DNA of 64,000 bases from Janthinobacterium lividum (GCF_023509035.1 NZ_CP075583.1:1116001-1180000); one strand, 5' to 3'. Positions 34,903 through 45,873 are shown, counted from the first letter of the stretch. Made by a program: numbers and translations. Notes: a model not told the origin generated them from the sequence alone.

Positions 34903-34914
34903 CGACTATGTCCC
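34903..34914 (-). repeat. 12-bp RAYT-associated repeat, copy 3 (inverted)
   Basis: On the minus strand this reads GGGACATAGTCG, close to upstream copy 1 (GGGACAGAGTAG). It lies between the transposase and gltB. Confidence 0.55.
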
Positions 34915-34930
34915 TATTAAATATTTAGAG

Positions 34931-34962
34931 CGACGGAATCGAATTTAATTCGACTCCGACCC
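34931..34962 (-). repeat. 12-bp RAYT-associated repeat, copy 4, with adjoining REP-like hairpin
   Basis: 34951-34962 on the minus strand reads GGGTCGGAGTCG. Overlapping it, 34933-34957 can fold: CGGA, TCGAA, loop, TTCGA, TCCG with one A/C mismatch. Such hairpins next to a RAYT gene are typical REP substrates. It sits about 75 bases upstream of gltB and so may lie in its promoter or leader. Confidence 0.55.
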
Positions 34963-35037
34963 TAATTGTTGTGGTTGAGTTTTTTGTTGCGTTGCACTAC
35001 TCTAGTTTTTCGATAGTCATATGCAGCGGAGAAGCCC

Positions 35038-38000
35038 ATGAAAGCGCAAGGCCTGTACGACCCAGCCAATGAACACGATGCCTGCGGCGTCGGTTTCGTC
35101 GCCCATATCAAGGGCAACAAGACCCATTCGATCGTCGAACAGGGTTTGCTGATTCTGAAAAACCTCGATCACCGGGGCGCCGTGGGCGCCGATGCGCTGA
35201 TGGGTGATGGCGCCGGCATCCTGATCCAGATTCCCGACCAGTACTACCGCGAAGAAATGGCCAAGCAGGGCGTGGAATTGCCGCCGCCTGGCGAATACGG
35301 CGTGGGCATGGTCTTCTTGCCGAAAGAACACGCGTCGCGCATCGCTTGCGAACAGGAAATCGAACGCGCCGTGCGCATCGAGGGACAAGTCGTACTGGGC
35401 TGGCGCAACGTGCCCATCGATACGGACATGCCGATGTCGCCTACCGTGCGCGCCAAGGAACCGGTCATCCGTCAGATATTCATCGGCCGCGGCCCGGACA
35501 TCATGGTCACCGACGCGCTCGAGCGCAAACTGTATGTGATCCGCAAATCGTCGGGCCACGCCATCCAGGCCTTGAAGCTGTTGCACGGCAAGGAATTCTT
35601 CGTGCCGTCGATGTCGGCGCGCACGATTGTGTACAAGGGCTTGCTGCTGGCCGACCAGGTGGGCGTGTACTACAAGGACTTGCAGGATGCGCGCTGCATC
35701 TCGGCCCTGGCCCTGGTGCACCAGCGTTTCTCGACGAATACCTTCCCCGAATGGCCGCTGGCCCACCCGTACCGCCTGATCGCGCACAATGGCGAGATCA
35801 ACACGGTGAAAGGCAACTTCAACTGGATGCGCGCGCGCGAAGGCGTCATGAAGTCGGCCGTGCTGGGCGACGACCTGCAAAAACTGTTCCCCTTGATCTA
35901 TGAAGGCCAGTCCGACACGGCGTGCTTCGACAATGCGCTGGAACTGCTGTTGATGGCCGGCTATCCGATCGCCCAGGCGATGATGATGATGATTCCGGAA
36001 GCGTGGGAAAACCACACGACGATGGACGACAACCGCCGCGCCTTCTATGAATACCACGCGGCCATGATGGAACCGTGGGACGGCCCCGCCGCCATGGCGT
36101 TTACGGATGGCCGCCACATCGGCGGCACCTTGGACCGCAATGGCTTGCGTCCGGCCCGCTACATCGTCACGGACGACGATCTGGTGGTGATGGCGTCGGA
36201 ATCGGGCGTGCTGCCGATTCCCGAGTCGAAAATCATCCAGAAATGGCGCTTGCAGCCTGGAAAAATGTTCCTGATCGACCTGGAAGCGGGCCGCATCATC
36301 GACGACCAGGAACTGAAAAACACCTACGCCAACGCCAAGCCGTACAAAGCGTGGATCAACTCGGTGCGCATCAAGCTCGACGAGATCAAGATGGCCGAAG
36401 GCCAAGCGAAACAGGACCGCGCCCAGGGCGAAAAAGAGCAGCCATCGTTGCTGGACCGCCAGCAGGCGTTCGGCTATACGCAGGAAGACTTGAAATTCCT
36501 CATGGCGCCAATGGCCGTGGCCGGCGAAGAAGCGACGGGCTCGATGGGCAATGACTCGCCGCTGGCCGTTATGTCGAACAAATTGAAGCCTTTGTATAAC
36601 TACTTCAAGCAGCTGTTCGCGCAAGTGACGAACCCGCCGATCGACCCGATCCGTGAAGCGATGGTGATGTCGCTGGTGTCCTTCATCGGTCCGAAACCGA
36701 ACTTGCTGGACACCAACAACGTTAACCCGCCGATGCGCCTGGAAGTGGCGCAGCCCGTGCTGGGCTTTGACGACATGGCGCGTTTGCGCAACATCAGTGC
36801 GCATACGGGCGGCAAGTTCAAGTCGTACGAACTGGACATCTGCTACCCGCTGGCCTGGGGCAAGGAAGGTGTGGAAGCCTGCCTGGCCTCGCTGTGCGCG
36901 GAAGCCGTCGACGCCGTCAAGTCGGGCCACAACATTTTGATCGTCTCGGATCGCGCCATCTGCGCCGACCAGGTGGCGATCCCCGCGCTGCTGGCCACCT
37001 CCACCGTGCACCAGCACCTGGTGAGCAAGGGCTTGCGCGCCTCCACCGGCCTTGTCGTGGAAACGGGCTCGGCCCGCGAAACGCACCACTTCGCCTTGCT
37101 CGCTGGCTATGGCGCGGAAGCCGTCCATCCGTATCTGGCCATGGAAACCCTGGTCGAGATGGCGCACGGCTTGCCGGGCGACCTGTCGGGCGACAAGGCC
37201 ATCTATAACTACACCAAGGCCGTAGGCAAGGGCTTGATGAAGGTCATGTCGAAGATGGGCATTTCGACGTATATGTCGTACTGCGGCGCGCAAATCTTCG
37301 AAGCCATCGGCCTGAACAAGTCGCTGGTGGACAAATACTTCAAGGGCACGGCCTCGAACGTGGAAGGCATCGGCGTGTTTGAAGTGGCGGAAGAAGCGCT
37401 GCGCCTGCACGCGCTGGCCTTCGGCAATGATCCCGTGCTGGTGGACAAGCTCGACGCAGGTGGCGAGTATGCGTTCCGCGTGCGTGGCGAAGACCATATG
37501 TGGACGCCGGATGCGATTGCAAAGCTGCAGCACTCCACGCGCAGCAACAATTTCTCCAGCTATAAAGAATACGCGCAAATCATCAACGACCAGAGCCGTC
37601 GCCACCTGACCCTGCGCGGCCTGTTCGAGTTCAAGCTCGATCCGACCAAGGCGATCCCGCTCGACGAAGTGGAACCGGCCAAGGAAATCGTCAAGCGTTT
37701 CGCCACGGGCGCCATGTCGCTCGGCTCGATCAGCACGGAAGCGCACGCGACCCTGGCCGTGGCCATGAACCGCATCGGCGGCAAGTCGAACACGGGTGAG
37801 GGCGGCGAAGATCCGAACCGCTACACGCAGGAATTGAAGGGCATCCCGATCCGCCAGGGCGACACCATGGCTTCCATCGTGGGCGCCGAGCAGATCGTCG
37901 TCGATATTCCGCTGCAGGAAGGCGATTCCATGCGTTCGCGCATCAAGCAGGTGGCGTCGGGACGTTTCGGCGTCACGGCTGCCTACCTGAACTCGGCCGA

Positions 38001-39738
38001 CCAGATCCAGATCAAGATGGCGCAGGGTGCGAAACCGGGCGAAGGCGGCCAGTTGCCGGGCCATAAAGTGTCCGAATACATCGCAAGCCTGCGTTTTTCC
38101 GTGCCGGGCGTGGGCCTGATTTCGCCGCCGCCGCACCACGACATCTATTCGATCGAAGACTTGGCGCAGCTGATCCATGACTTGAAGAACGCCAATCCGC
38201 GCGCCTCGATTTCCGTGAAACTGGTGTCGGAAGTGGGCATCGGCACGGTGGCCGCCGGCGTCACCAAGGCGAAAGCCGACCACGTGGTCGTCGCCGGCCA
38301 TGACGGCGGCACGGGCGCGTCGCCCTTGTCGTCCGTGAAACATGCGGGCACGCCGTGGGAGTTGGGTCTGGCAGAAACGCAACAAACCCTGGTCTTGAAT
38401 GGCTTGCGCAGCCGTATCCGCGTGCAAGCCGACGGCCAGATGAAGACGGGCCGCGACGTGGTCATCGCCGCCTTGCTGGGCGCCGACGAGATCGGTTTCG
38501 CCACGGCGCCGCTGGTGGTCGAAGGCTGCATCATGATGCGCAAATGCCACTTGAATACGTGCCCGGTGGGCGTGGCAACGCAAGATCCGGTGCTGCGCGC
38601 CAAGTTCTCGGGCAAACCCGAGTATGTCGTCAATTACTTCTTCTTCGTTGCCGAGGAAGCCCGTCAATTGATGGCGCAGCTGGGCATCCGCACCTACGAT
38701 GAACTGATCGGCCGGGTCGACTTGCTGGATAAGTCGAAGGCGATTTCGCACTGGAAGGCGCAGGGCCTGGACTTCTCGGCCATCTTCTACAAGCCGGAAA
38801 CGCCGGATGGCCAAGCCTGCCGCCACGTGGAGTTCCAGGACCATGCGCTGGAAAAGGCGCTGGACCACAAGCTGATCGCGCAAGCGCGCGCAGCGCTGGA
38901 AAAGGGCGAGCGCGTCTCCTTCATCTCGCCCGTGCGCAACCTGAACCGCACGGTAGGCACCATGCTGTCCGGCGAAGTGGCGAAGAAATATGGCCACGCC
39001 GGTTTGCCGGACGACACCATCCACATCCAGTTGCAAGGCACGGCGGGCCAGTCGGCCTGCGCCTTCCTGGCGCACGGTATCACGATCGACCTGGTGGGCG
39101 AGGGTAATGATTACGTGGGCAAGGGCTTGTCGGGCGGACGCATCATCGTGCGGCCGAATACGGAATTCCGCGGCTGGGCCGTGGACAACATCATTATCGG
39201 CAACACGGTGCTGTACGGCGCCATCGCCGGCGAAGCCTTCTTCAATGGCGTGGCCGGTGAACGCTTTGCCGTGCGCAACTCGGGCGCCACCACGGTGGTC
39301 GAGGGCCTGGGCGACCATGGCTGCGAATACATGACGGGCGGCACGGTTGTTGTGTTGGGCAACACGGGACGCAACTTCGCGGCCGGCATGTCGGGCGGCA
39401 TCGCCTATGTGTATGACCCGGCCGGCGACTTTGCCAGCAAGTGCAACACGGCCATGGTCGGCCTGGACAAGGTCGTGTCCGCAGCGGAACAGCATCTCGA
39501 CCGCGATGCCTGGCATACGCAGCACCGCGATGGCGTGCCGGAAGCGGACGAGGTCATCCTCAAGCGCCTGATCGAGCGTCACTTCAAGCACACGGGCAGC
39601 ACCCGCGCCCGCGTCCTGCTGGACGACTGGGCCGCGGCGCGCGGCAAGTTCGTGAAAGTCTTCCCGAACGAATACAAGCGCGCGCTGATTGAGATGGCTG
39701 CCGATGCCGCCATGGAAGTACAAGCCGTCGCCGCCTGA
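35038..39738 (+). CDS. gltB: Glutamate synthase (NADPH) large subunit
   Basis: A 1566-aa GOGAT alpha subunit, which converts glutamine and 2-oxoglutarate to two glutamates. The class II amidotransferase nucleophile is Cys16 ([14 protein letters not shown]) after a short propeptide. The FMN/glutamate synthase domain includes GGEDPNRY and [15 protein letters not shown]. The 3Fe-4S cysteines lie in [20 protein letters not shown]-terminal GXGXG beta-helix ends the protein ([20 protein letters not shown]). Length is normal. The ribosome site GGAGA precedes the ATG. gltD follows after 79 bases. Confidence 0.97.
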   Translation: MKAQGLYDPANEHDACGVGFVAHIKGNKTHSIVEQGLLILKNLDHRGAVGADALMGDGAGILIQIPDQYYREEMAKQGVELPPPGEYGVGMVFLPKEHASRIACEQEIERAVRIEGQVVLGWRNVPIDTDMPMSPTVRAKEPVIRQIFIGRGPDIMVTDALERKLYVIRKSSGHAIQALKLLHGKEFFVPSMSARTIVYKGLLLADQVGVYYKDLQDARCISALALVHQRFSTNTFPEWPLAHPYRLIAHNGEINTVKGNFNWMRAREGVMKSAVLGDDLQKLFPLIYEGQSDTACFDNALELLLMAGYPIAQAMMMMIPEAWENHTTMDDNRRAFYEYHAAMMEPWDGPAAMAFTDGRHIGGTLDRNGLRPARYIVTDDDLVVMASESGVLPIPESKIIQKWRLQPGKMFLIDLEAGRIIDDQELKNTYANAKPYKAWINSVRIKLDEIKMAEGQAKQDRAQGEKEQPSLLDRQQAFGYTQEDLKFLMAPMAVAGEEATGSMGNDSPLAVMSNKLKPLYNYFKQLFAQVTNPPIDPIREAMVMSLVSFIGPKPNLLDTNNVNPPMRLEVAQPVLGFDDMARLRNISAHTGGKFKSYELDICYPLAWGKEGVEACLASLCAEAVDAVKSGHNILIVSDRAICADQVAIPALLATSTVHQHLVSKGLRASTGLVVETGSARETHHFALLAGYGAEAVHPYLAMETLVEMAHGLPGDLSGDKAIYNYTKAVGKGLMKVMSKMGISTYMSYCGAQIFEAIGLNKSLVDKYFKGTASNVEGIGVFEVAEEALRLHALAFGNDPVLVDKLDAGGEYAFRVRGEDHMWTPDAIAKLQHSTRSNNFSSYKEYAQIINDQSRRHLTLRGLFEFKLDPTKAIPLDEVEPAKEIVKRFATGAMSLGSISTEAHATLAVAMNRIGGKSNTGEGGEDPNRYTQELKGIPIRQGDTMASIVGAEQIVVDIPLQEGDSMRSRIKQVASGRFGVTAAYLNSADQIQIKMAQGAKPGEGGQLPGHKVSEYIASLRFSVPGVGLISPPPHHDIYSIEDLAQLIHDLKNANPRASISVKLVSEVGIGTVAAGVTKAKADHVVVAGHDGGTGASPLSSVKHAGTPWELGLAETQQTLVLNGLRSRIRVQADGQMKTGRDVVIAALLGADEIGFATAPLVVEGCIMMRKCHLNTCPVGVATQDPVLRAKFSGKPEYVVNYFFFVAEEARQLMAQLGIRTYDELIGRVDLLDKSKAISHWKAQGLDFSAIFYKPETPDGQACRHVEFQDHALEKALDHKLIAQARAALEKGERVSFISPVRNLNRTVGTMLSGEVAKKYGHAGLPDDTIHIQLQGTAGQSACAFLAHGITIDLVGEGNDYVGKGLSGGRIIVRPNTEFRGWAVDNIIIGNTVLYGAIAGEAFFNGVAGERFAVRNSGATTVVEGLGDHGCEYMTGGTVVVLGNTGRNFAAGMSGGIAYVYDPAGDFASKCNTAMVGLDKVVSAAEQHLDRDAWHTQHRDGVPEADEVILKRLIERHFKHTGSTRARVLLDDWAAARGKFVKVFPNEYKRALIEMAADAAMEVQAVAA

Positions 39739-39770
39739 GCCAGCTAAGCTCATTGCCAAATGAATGACCA

Positions 39771-39791
39771 GGGAGCGGCCCGGCCGCTCCC
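39771..39791 (+). promoter_or_regulatory. Intercistronic hairpin between gltB and gltD
   Basis: GGGAGCGGC, loop CCG, GCCGCTCCC: a perfect 9-bp stem without a following T run. It is unlikely to be a full terminator. More likely it is an mRNA-stabilising or attenuating structure setting the gltB:gltD ratio. Confidence 0.5.
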
Positions 39792-39817
39792 CGCCAGCCT
39801 AATACAAAGGAACTATC

Positions 39818-41281
39818 GTGGGTAAAATTACCGGCTTCATGGAATTCAAGCGCCAGGACGAACACTATCTGGAGCCTGCCGCGCGCCTGAAGAACTACAA
39901 GGAATTCGTGCTGCACCTGTCGGACGCGCAAGCGACCGTGCAGGGCGCGCGCTGCATGGATTGCGGCATTCCCTTCTGCACCACGGGTTGCCCCGTGAAT
40001 AACATCATTCCCGACTGGAATGACCTGGTGTACCGCGGCGCTTACCGCGAAGCGCTCGACATCTTGCATTCGACGAATAACTTCCCGGAATTTACGGGCC
40101 GTATCTGCCCGGCGCCGTGCGAATCGGCTTGCACTCTGGGCATCCACGAAGATCCGGTCGGCATCAAGTCGATCGAACATAAAATCATCGACATGGGCTG
40201 GGAGCACGGCTGGGTCACGCCGCAGCCGGCCCCTTTCAGCACGGGCAAGAAAGTGGCCATCGTCGGTTCCGGCCCCGCCGGCCTGGCGGCGGCGCAGCAG
40301 CTGGCGCGCGCCGGCCATGCCGTCACCGTGTTTGAAAAGAGCGACCGGGTCGGTGGTTTGCTGCGTTATGGCATTCCCGACTTCAAGATGGAAAAGTCGC
40401 ATATCGACCTGCGCGTGAAACAGATGGAAGCCGAAGGCGTGGTCTTCCGCACCAGCGTGCTGGTCGGCAAGGATTTTCCTGCCCACGTGAACAACTGGGC
40501 CAAGGAAACTATTTTCCCGGAAGACCTGGAAAAAGAATTTGACGCCGTCATCATGGCCGGCGGCGCCGAGCAGCCGCGTGACTTGCCCGTGCCGGGCCGC
40601 GAACTGAAAGGCGTGCACTTCGCCATGGATTTCCTGCCGCTGCAAAACAAGGTAAACGCGGGCGACAAGCTCAAGGACCAGATCAAGGCCACGGGCAAGC
40701 ACGTGGTGGTGATCGGCGGCGGCGACACGGGTTCCGACTGCGTCGGCACCTCGAACCGCCATGGCGCCGCCTCGGTGGCCCAGTTCGAACTGATGCCGCA
40801 GCCGCCGGAACAGGAAAACAAGCCGCTGGTCTGGCCGTACTGGCCAACCAAGCTGCGCACCTCTTCCTCGCATGAGGAAGGCTGCGAGCGCGACTGGGCC
40901 GTGGCCACCAAGCGTTTCGAAGGCAAGGGCGGCAAGGTGGAAAAGCTGATCGCCTGCCGTGTCGAATGGAAGGACGGCAAGATGAGCGAAGTGCCGAACT
41001 CGGAATTCGAGATGAAAGCGGACCTGGTCTTCCTGGCCATGGGTTTTGTTTCACCAGTGCAACAAGTGCTGGAGGCGTTCGGCGTCGATACGGATGCGCG
41101 CGGCAATGTCAAGGCGACAACGGATGGCGCAGGCTGCTACCAGACTTCGGTCGCCAAGGTGTTTGCGGCCGGCGACATGCGCCGTGGCCAGTCGCTGGTG
41201 GTGTGGGCCATCCGCGAAGGGCGCCAGTGCGCGCGCGCCGTCGATGAGTTCCTGAGGGGCGCATCCCTGCTGCCACGCTAA
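39818..41281 (+). CDS. gltD: Glutamate synthase small subunit
   Basis: A 487-aa FAD-dependent GOGAT beta subunit that passes electrons from NADPH to GltB. The N-terminal 4Fe-4S region has [15 protein letters not shown] and [14 protein letters not shown]. The FAD site is [18 protein letters not shown] and the NADPH site [13 protein letters not shown]. The end ([20 protein letters not shown]) is conserved. The start is a GTG with AAAGGA eight bases upstream. It is co-transcribed with gltB. Confidence 0.96.
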   Translation: MGKITGFMEFKRQDEHYLEPAARLKNYKEFVLHLSDAQATVQGARCMDCGIPFCTTGCPVNNIIPDWNDLVYRGAYREALDILHSTNNFPEFTGRICPAPCESACTLGIHEDPVGIKSIEHKIIDMGWEHGWVTPQPAPFSTGKKVAIVGSGPAGLAAAQQLARAGHAVTVFEKSDRVGGLLRYGIPDFKMEKSHIDLRVKQMEAEGVVFRTSVLVGKDFPAHVNNWAKETIFPEDLEKEFDAVIMAGGAEQPRDLPVPGRELKGVHFAMDFLPLQNKVNAGDKLKDQIKATGKHVVVIGGGDTGSDCVGTSNRHGAASVAQFELMPQPPEQENKPLVWPYWPTKLRTSSSHEEGCERDWAVATKRFEGKGGKVEKLIACRVEWKDGKMSEVPNSEFEMKADLVFLAMGFVSPVQQVLEAFGVDTDARGNVKATTDGAGCYQTSVAKVFAAGDMRRGQSLVVWAIREGRQCARAVDEFLRGASLLPR

Positions 41282-41309
41282 AAAACGAGCATTTGTTCGT
41301 TTTTGCCAG

Positions 41310-41348
41310 GGCCACGGCGCGGATTGCGACGTGGCCTTTGTTATTTTT
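41310..41348 (+). terminator. Probable terminator after gltD
   Basis: GGCCACG (41310-41316) pairs with CGTGGCC (41330-41336), followed by TTTGTTATTTTT. This separates gltBD from the Mla operon. The rest of 41349-41527 is AT-richer and must hold the mla promoter, but no convincing -35/-10 pair stands out. Confidence 0.65.
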
Positions 41349-41527
41349 ACTTATCAAGTCAACAGCTGCGAATGTCATCGGGCAGGGACGTGATGTGGCG
41401 GCCGAATTTCTACTACAATATCTGACTTTCAATTCATTAGTGTTGTATTCTTCCCCTTTACGGGGCTTTCCCAAGGGGTGTCTCAGCAGAGGTTGGCGTT
41501 TCTGCACTACAATACGCCATTAAAATA

Positions 41528-42349
41528 GTGAGCTTCGTCGTGCCAAATCTTGTTGAGATCCGTGATTTACACTTTGCCTATGGAGAACGTTCGATTTTAT
41601 CGGGCCTTCAAATGGATTTCCCACGTGGAAAAGTTGTGGCCGTCATGGGTGGCTCCGGCAGTGGCAAGACGACCGTATTGCGCCTGATCGGCGGGCAGTT
41701 GCGTCCCAGTTCCGGTTCCGTGAATGTCGACGGCCAGATCGTGCATACGCTGGCGACCGACGAGTTATATCAAATGCGCCGCAAGATGGGCATGCTGTTC
41801 CAGCACGGCGCCCTGTTTACGGACTTGACGGCGTTCGAGAACGTGGCGTTCCCCCTGCGCGAACACACGGATTTGAATGAAGAGCTGATCCGCACCCTGG
41901 TGCTGATGAAGCTGCACGCCGTCGGATTGCGCAATGCGGCGCAATTGAAGCCGGCCGAGATTTCCGGCGGCATGGGCCGCCGCGTCGCCCTGGCGCGCGC
42001 CATCGCGCTCGACCCCGAACTGATCATGTACGACGAGCCGTTCGCCGGCCTGGACCCGATTTCCATGGGCGTGACGGCCAATTTGATCCGCAATCTGAAC
42101 GATGCGCTGGGTTCCACGTCTATCCTGGTATCGCACGACGTGAAGGAGTGTTTCGCCATCGCTGATTATGTCTATTTTCTGTCATCGGGCAAGATTGTGG
42201 CGCACGGCACGCCGGCCGAGATGGCTGTGTCGACGCATCCGTACGTCAAACAGTTCGTCAATGCCGAGGCCGATGGCCCCGTGCCCTTCCATTATCCGGG
42301 CAAGTCGCTGGCCGACGACCTGGGCCTGAACACGGGAGCGGGCCGATGA
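41528..42349 (+). CDS. mlaF: Mla phospholipid transport ATPase
   Basis: A 273-aa ABC ATPase of the MlaFEDB complex that maintains outer-membrane lipid asymmetry. Walker A is GGSGSGKTT. The signature region reads EISGGMGRRVALARAIALDP (MlaF-type, lacking the classical LSGGQ). Walker B is LIMYDEPFAGLDP and the switch His lies in SHDVKE. The GTG at 41528 gives full length; a second GTG at 41540 could be used. It overlaps mlaE by 4 bases. Confidence 0.95.
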   Translation: MSFVVPNLVEIRDLHFAYGERSILSGLQMDFPRGKVVAVMGGSGSGKTTVLRLIGGQLRPSSGSVNVDGQIVHTLATDELYQMRRKMGMLFQHGALFTDLTAFENVAFPLREHTDLNEELIRTLVLMKLHAVGLRNAAQLKPAEISGGMGRRVALARAIALDPELIMYDEPFAGLDPISMGVTANLIRNLNDALGSTSILVSHDVKECFAIADYVYFLSSGKIVAHGTPAEMAVSTHPYVKQFVNAEADGPVPFHYPGKSLADDLGLNTGAGR

Positions 42350-43131
42350 TCGCGCGCTTCCTGGCGGCGATCGGAGCATGGTTGCGGTTGTCAGTACAAG
42401 ACCTCGGCTTTGCCGTGCGTTCGTTTTTTATCATCATCGCCTCGTCGGGCGGCCTGTGGCGCCGTCCGGGCCTGGTAATCGAGCAACTGTTTTATCTCGG
42501 CAGCCGTTCGGTGGTGATCATCGCCGTCTCTGGCCTGTTTGTCGGCATGGTGCTGGGTTTGCAAGGCTATTACACACTGAGTACCTTTGGCGCGACGCAG
42601 TCGCTGGGGCAGTTGGTGGCGTTGTCCTTGATGCGTGAATTGGGTCCGGTCGTCACGGCGCTGCTGTTCGCGGGCCGCGCCGGCACCTCGCTGACGGCGG
42701 AAATCGGCCTGATGAAGGCGGGCGAGCAATTGTCGGCCATGGAAATGATGGCCGTCAATCCGATCCAGCGCGTGCTGGCGCCCCGTTTCTGGGCCGGCGT
42801 GATCGCCATGCCTATCCTGGGTGGCATTTTCACGGCCGTCGGCGTCATCGGCAGCTATCTGGTCGGCGTGGTGCTGATCGGCGTCGATGAAGGCTCGTTC
42901 TGGTCGCAGATGCAGGGTGGCGTGAATGTCTGGAAAGATATCGGCAATGGTACTTATGTCAAAAGCATGGTCTTCGGCATCGCGGTGACCTTCATCGCGC
43001 TGTTCCAGGGGTACCAGGCACAGCCGACGCCGGAAGACGTGTCCGGCGCCACCACGCGCACGGTGGTCATTTCGTCGTTGATGGTGTGGTGGCTCGATTT
43101 CATGATGACGGCGTTGATGTTTAGCAAGTAA
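42346..43131 (+). CDS. mlaE: Mla phospholipid transport permease
   Basis: A 261-aa integral inner-membrane MlaE/YrbE permease with about five to six hydrophobic segments. The family sequence LMRELGPVVTALLFAGRAGT and the later MKAGEQLSAMEMMAVNP are characteristic. It starts inside the mlaF stop (ATGA overlap) and precedes mlaD by about 80 bases. It forms the membrane channel of the MlaFEDB transporter. Confidence 0.95.
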   Translation: MIARFLAAIGAWLRLSVQDLGFAVRSFFIIIASSGGLWRRPGLVIEQLFYLGSRSVVIIAVSGLFVGMVLGLQGYYTLSTFGATQSLGQLVALSLMRELGPVVTALLFAGRAGTSLTAEIGLMKAGEQLSAMEMMAVNPIQRVLAPRFWAGVIAMPILGGIFTAVGVIGSYLVGVVLIGVDEGSFWSQMQGGVNVWKDIGNGTYVKSMVFGIAVTFIALFQGYQAQPTPEDVSGATTRTVVISSLMVWWLDFMMTALMFSK

Positions 43132-43210
43132 TTGCCGATCAGCGACAAACAGCGGGCCTGAGCAAGATGTTGCGCAGGCGGCAGCAAGTAAAAATTATTT
43201 AGGATTGTTT

Positions 43211-43681
43211 ATGCAACGTAAATCTTTGGATGTCTGGGTCGGCTTGTTCGTCTTGCTGGGTGTGGCGGCAGTGATGTTTCTGGCGTTCAAGGCTGGCAAT
43301 ATGAGCTCGCTGTCTTTCAGCAAGACGTATACCATTAGTGCCAAGTTCGACAATATTGGCGGCCTCAAGCCGCAGGCGCCCGTCAAGGGTGCTGGCGTGG
43401 TGGTGGGGCGCGTGGCGGAGATCCGGTTTGACGACAAGACTTACCAGGCGCTGGTGAAACTCGACATCGAAGATGGCTATAAATTTCCGAAAGACAGCTC
43501 GGCCAAGATTTTGACGGCCGGTTTGCTGGGTGAGCAATATATCGGCCTGGAAGCAGGCGGTGATTTGGCGAACCTGGCAGAGGGCGACAAGGTCGCCCGT
43601 ACTCAATCGGCCACAGTGCTGGAAGACCTGATCAATCAGTTCATCTACAGCAAGGCAGCGGAAGGAAAGGACAGCAAATGA
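43211..43681 (+). CDS. mlaD: Mla periplasmic MCE-domain lipid-binding subunit
   Basis: A 156-aa MCE protein anchored by one N-terminal helix (DVWVGLFVLLGVAAVMFLAF) with a periplasmic MCE domain (YTISAKFDNIGGLKPQAPVK, GLLGEQYIGLEAGGD). Length is typical for MlaD. I chose the ATG at 43211; a TTG six bases earlier is in frame but less likely. It overlaps the next gene by 4 bases. Confidence 0.95.
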   Translation: MQRKSLDVWVGLFVLLGVAAVMFLAFKAGNMSSLSFSKTYTISAKFDNIGGLKPQAPVKGAGVVVGRVAEIRFDDKTYQALVKLDIEDGYKFPKDSSAKILTAGLLGEQYIGLEAGGDLANLAEGDKVARTQSATVLEDLINQFIYSKAAEGKDSK

Positions 43682-44562
43682 GCGAGTCGACCAAGAAATC
43701 CCAAGGCAGTCTGGTACGTATCGGCCTGGCCCTGGCCATCGCCGCCAGCGTGAGCGCCTGCGCTACTGGCACCAATCCGCGCGACCCGCTGGAAGGGTAC
43801 AACCGCGCCATGTTCAAGTTCAACGACACCGTCGACCAGGTCGCCCTGAAACCGGTCGCCACGGCCTACAAGAAGGTCACGCCGTCGTTCGTGCAAACGG
43901 GCGTGGGCAATTTCTTCGGCAACTTGTCCGATGTGTGGAGCGCCGTGAACAACTTGCTGCAAGGCAAGGGTGAAGCGGGCCTGCAAGACGTCGTGCGCGT
44001 CAGCATGAACTCGACCTTCGGACTTCTCGGCCTGCTCGACATCGCGTCGCAGGCGGGCATTCCCAAGCATAACGAAGACTTTGGCCAGACCCTGGGCTGG
44101 TATGGCGTCCAGCCTGGTCCGTACGTGATGCTGCCGCTGCTGGGCCCATCGACCGTGCGCGACACGGCGGCCCTGCCGCTCGATATTGCGGGCGACCCAT
44201 GGCGCTACAAGGATCCGGTCAATGTGCGTAATATCGGCACGGTGACACGCGTGGTCGACAAGCGCGCCGCGCTGCTCGACGCGACCAACCTGATGGAAGC
44301 GGCCGCGCTGGACCGCTATGAATTCATCCGCGATGGCTTCCTGCAGGCGCGCGAAAGCAAGGTTTTCGATGGCGATACGGACCGCCGCGACCGCAAAGTG
44401 CCAAAAAACGACACCAGCGATTATGAACCGGCCTATGAGGTGCAACCGCAGGCTGTCCCAGCGGAAACGCCGCCTGCGACGGCAGCGGCCGATGTGGCGC
44501 CGGCTGGCCTCGTAACATCTGGTAGCAATACCGTGGCTTCCGAGGCAAAGCCTCAGGAGTAA
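43678..44562 (+). CDS. mlaA: MlaA/VacJ outer-membrane lipoprotein
   Basis: A 294-aa lipoprotein with lipobox SVSAC (Cys about residue 28). The VacJ core reads RDPLEGYNRAMFKFNDTVDQ, NSTFGLLGLLDIASQAGIPK and GPYVMLPLLGPSTVRDT. It removes misplaced phospholipids from the outer leaflet and hands them to MlaC. A Pro/Ala/Glu-rich C-terminal tail extends beyond the conserved domain. Unlike in E. coli, mlaA is inside the mla operon here, a betaproteobacterial arrangement. Confidence 0.95.
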   Translation: MSESTKKSQGSLVRIGLALAIAASVSACATGTNPRDPLEGYNRAMFKFNDTVDQVALKPVATAYKKVTPSFVQTGVGNFFGNLSDVWSAVNNLLQGKGEAGLQDVVRVSMNSTFGLLGLLDIASQAGIPKHNEDFGQTLGWYGVQPGPYVMLPLLGPSTVRDTAALPLDIAGDPWRYKDPVNVRNIGTVTRVVDKRAALLDATNLMEAAALDRYEFIRDGFLQARESKVFDGDTDRRDRKVPKNDTSDYEPAYEVQPQAVPAETPPATAAADVAPAGLVTSGSNTVASEAKPQE

Positions 44563-44634
44563 ACTCTGGTACAGGAACACCACGGCTGCGATCAACGCCA
44601 GCCGGTGCATAGCAACACCATGAAAGGTAGAACC

Positions 44635-45270
44635 ATGAAAATGATGAAACAACTGCTGGCGATGGCCACCATCGCCTTTGCCACCGCCGCCCAGGCCGCC
44701 CCCGCCTTGGAAGCGCCGGACGTATTGGTCAAACGCATCAGCCAGGACGTGATCGACACGGCCAAGGCCGACAAGGCCATTCAGGCTGGCGATATCAAGC
44801 GCGTCACCGAATTGGTGGAAAGCAAGATCCTGCCATACGTGGATTTCCAGCGCATGACGGCGCTGGCCGCCGGCCGCTTCTGGCGCGACGCCACGCCGGA
44901 TCAGCAAAAGCAGCTGGCCGCGGAATTCCGCACCCTGCTGATCTACACGTATTCGGGCGCCCTGTCGCAGATCAAGAACGAAACCGTGGAATTCAAGCCG
45001 CTGCGCGCCGATCCTAGCGATACGGAAGTGGAGGTGCGCTCGCAGGTGAACGTGGCGCGCGGCGAACCTGTGCCCCTCAACTATCGCGTGGCGAAAACCC
45101 CGACCGGCTGGAAGATCTATGACATCAACGTGCTCGGCGCGTGGCTGGTGGAAACGTACAAAAGCAGCTTTGCCAGCGAGATCAGCAAAGGCGGCGTCGA
45201 TGGCCTGATCAAGACCCTGGCCGCGAAAAACAAGGCCCTGGCCAGCCGTCCCGCTGTCAAAGCCAAATAA
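44635..45270 (+). CDS. mlaC: MlaC periplasmic phospholipid carrier
   Basis: A 211-aa exported protein (signal peptide ending AQAAPA) of the Ttg2D/MlaC family. The conserved core is VESKILPYVDFQRMTALAAG, FWRDATPDQQKQLAAEFRTL and the late WKIYDINVLGAWLVETYKSS. It shuttles lipid between MlaA and MlaFEDB. The start at 44635 (MKMMKQLLAM) follows an AAAGGTAG ribosome site; an upstream in-frame ATG at 44605 is less suitable. Confidence 0.95.
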   Translation: MKMMKQLLAMATIAFATAAQAAPALEAPDVLVKRISQDVIDTAKADKAIQAGDIKRVTELVESKILPYVDFQRMTALAAGRFWRDATPDQQKQLAAEFRTLLIYTYSGALSQIKNETVEFKPLRADPSDTEVEVRSQVNVARGEPVPLNYRVAKTPTGWKIYDINVLGAWLVETYKSSFASEISKGGVDGLIKTLAAKNKALASRPAVKAK

Positions 45271-45322
45271 TCGGCTATCATATAGCTCCTGAACCAGCTC
45301 CAGACCAGCGCAGCCCGACGCC

Positions 45323-45670
45323 ATGCCCGACTCTCTCGACACCTTGCAGTCCCTGACTTCCCTGACCGTGCACAATGCCACTTCGGCATTGGAGCAGGGT
45401 CTGGACGCCATCCGCTCGGGTCAGACGAAGTTTGATTTGCGCAACGTCAAGGCCGTCGATTCGGCAGCCGTCTCCGTCATGCTGACGTGGCAGCGCGCCG
45501 CGCAGGATGCCGGCGGCGTGCTGGAGCTGAAAAACCTGCCGAACAACCTGAAAAACCTCACCAAGCTGTATGGCGTCTGCTCGCTCGTTTCGAGCACCCT
45601 GAGCGCCGACGACTGCGCCAGCACCGGCGGCCACGCCGAACGCAGCCCGTCCGACCTGCATCATCATTGA
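45323..45670 (+). CDS. mlaB: MlaB STAS-domain subunit
   Basis: A 115-aa cytoplasmic STAS protein. The core reads LTVHNATSALEQGLDAIRSG, FDLRNVKAVDSAAVSVMLTW and LELKNLPNNLKNLTKLYGV. It regulates and stabilises MlaF. The short tail ends in HHH. It is the last gene of the mla operon, 52 bases after mlaC. Confidence 0.9.
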   Translation: MPDSLDTLQSLTSLTVHNATSALEQGLDAIRSGQTKFDLRNVKAVDSAAVSVMLTWQRAAQDAGGVLELKNLPNNLKNLTKLYGVCSLVSSTLSADDCASTGGHAERSPSDLHHH

Positions 45671-45764
45671 TCCTGTCCCACTCCCCGCATCAGTAGTAGC
45701 TTTCAAGCCGGCAGGCCAGCAGCGCCGCCGGATTGATCTCCAAGTGTTCCACGAATTTTCCAAC

Positions 45765-45770
45765 TATAAT
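45765..45770 (+). promoter_or_regulatory. Possible -10 box before the ABC-2 exporter
   Basis: A perfect TATAAT in the 203-base gap after mlaB, about 100 bases before the ATPase gene. No convincing -35 at 16-18 bases is seen, so this is weak. Confidence 0.25.
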
Positions 45771-45873
45771 TGACTGTTGCGCTGTCCTCGCTTGAAGGCG
45801 GCGCCCTGCACCGGCCTGGATGTCTCCGGCAACTGGCGCATCACACCAGACGCATTACACTTGAAACAAGCAC

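Noticed and set aside
34844..35037. Riboswitch or glutamine-type aptamer before gltB
   Set aside because: The region is AT-rich and explained by the RAYT-associated repeats and hairpin. No conserved aptamer core is recognisable.
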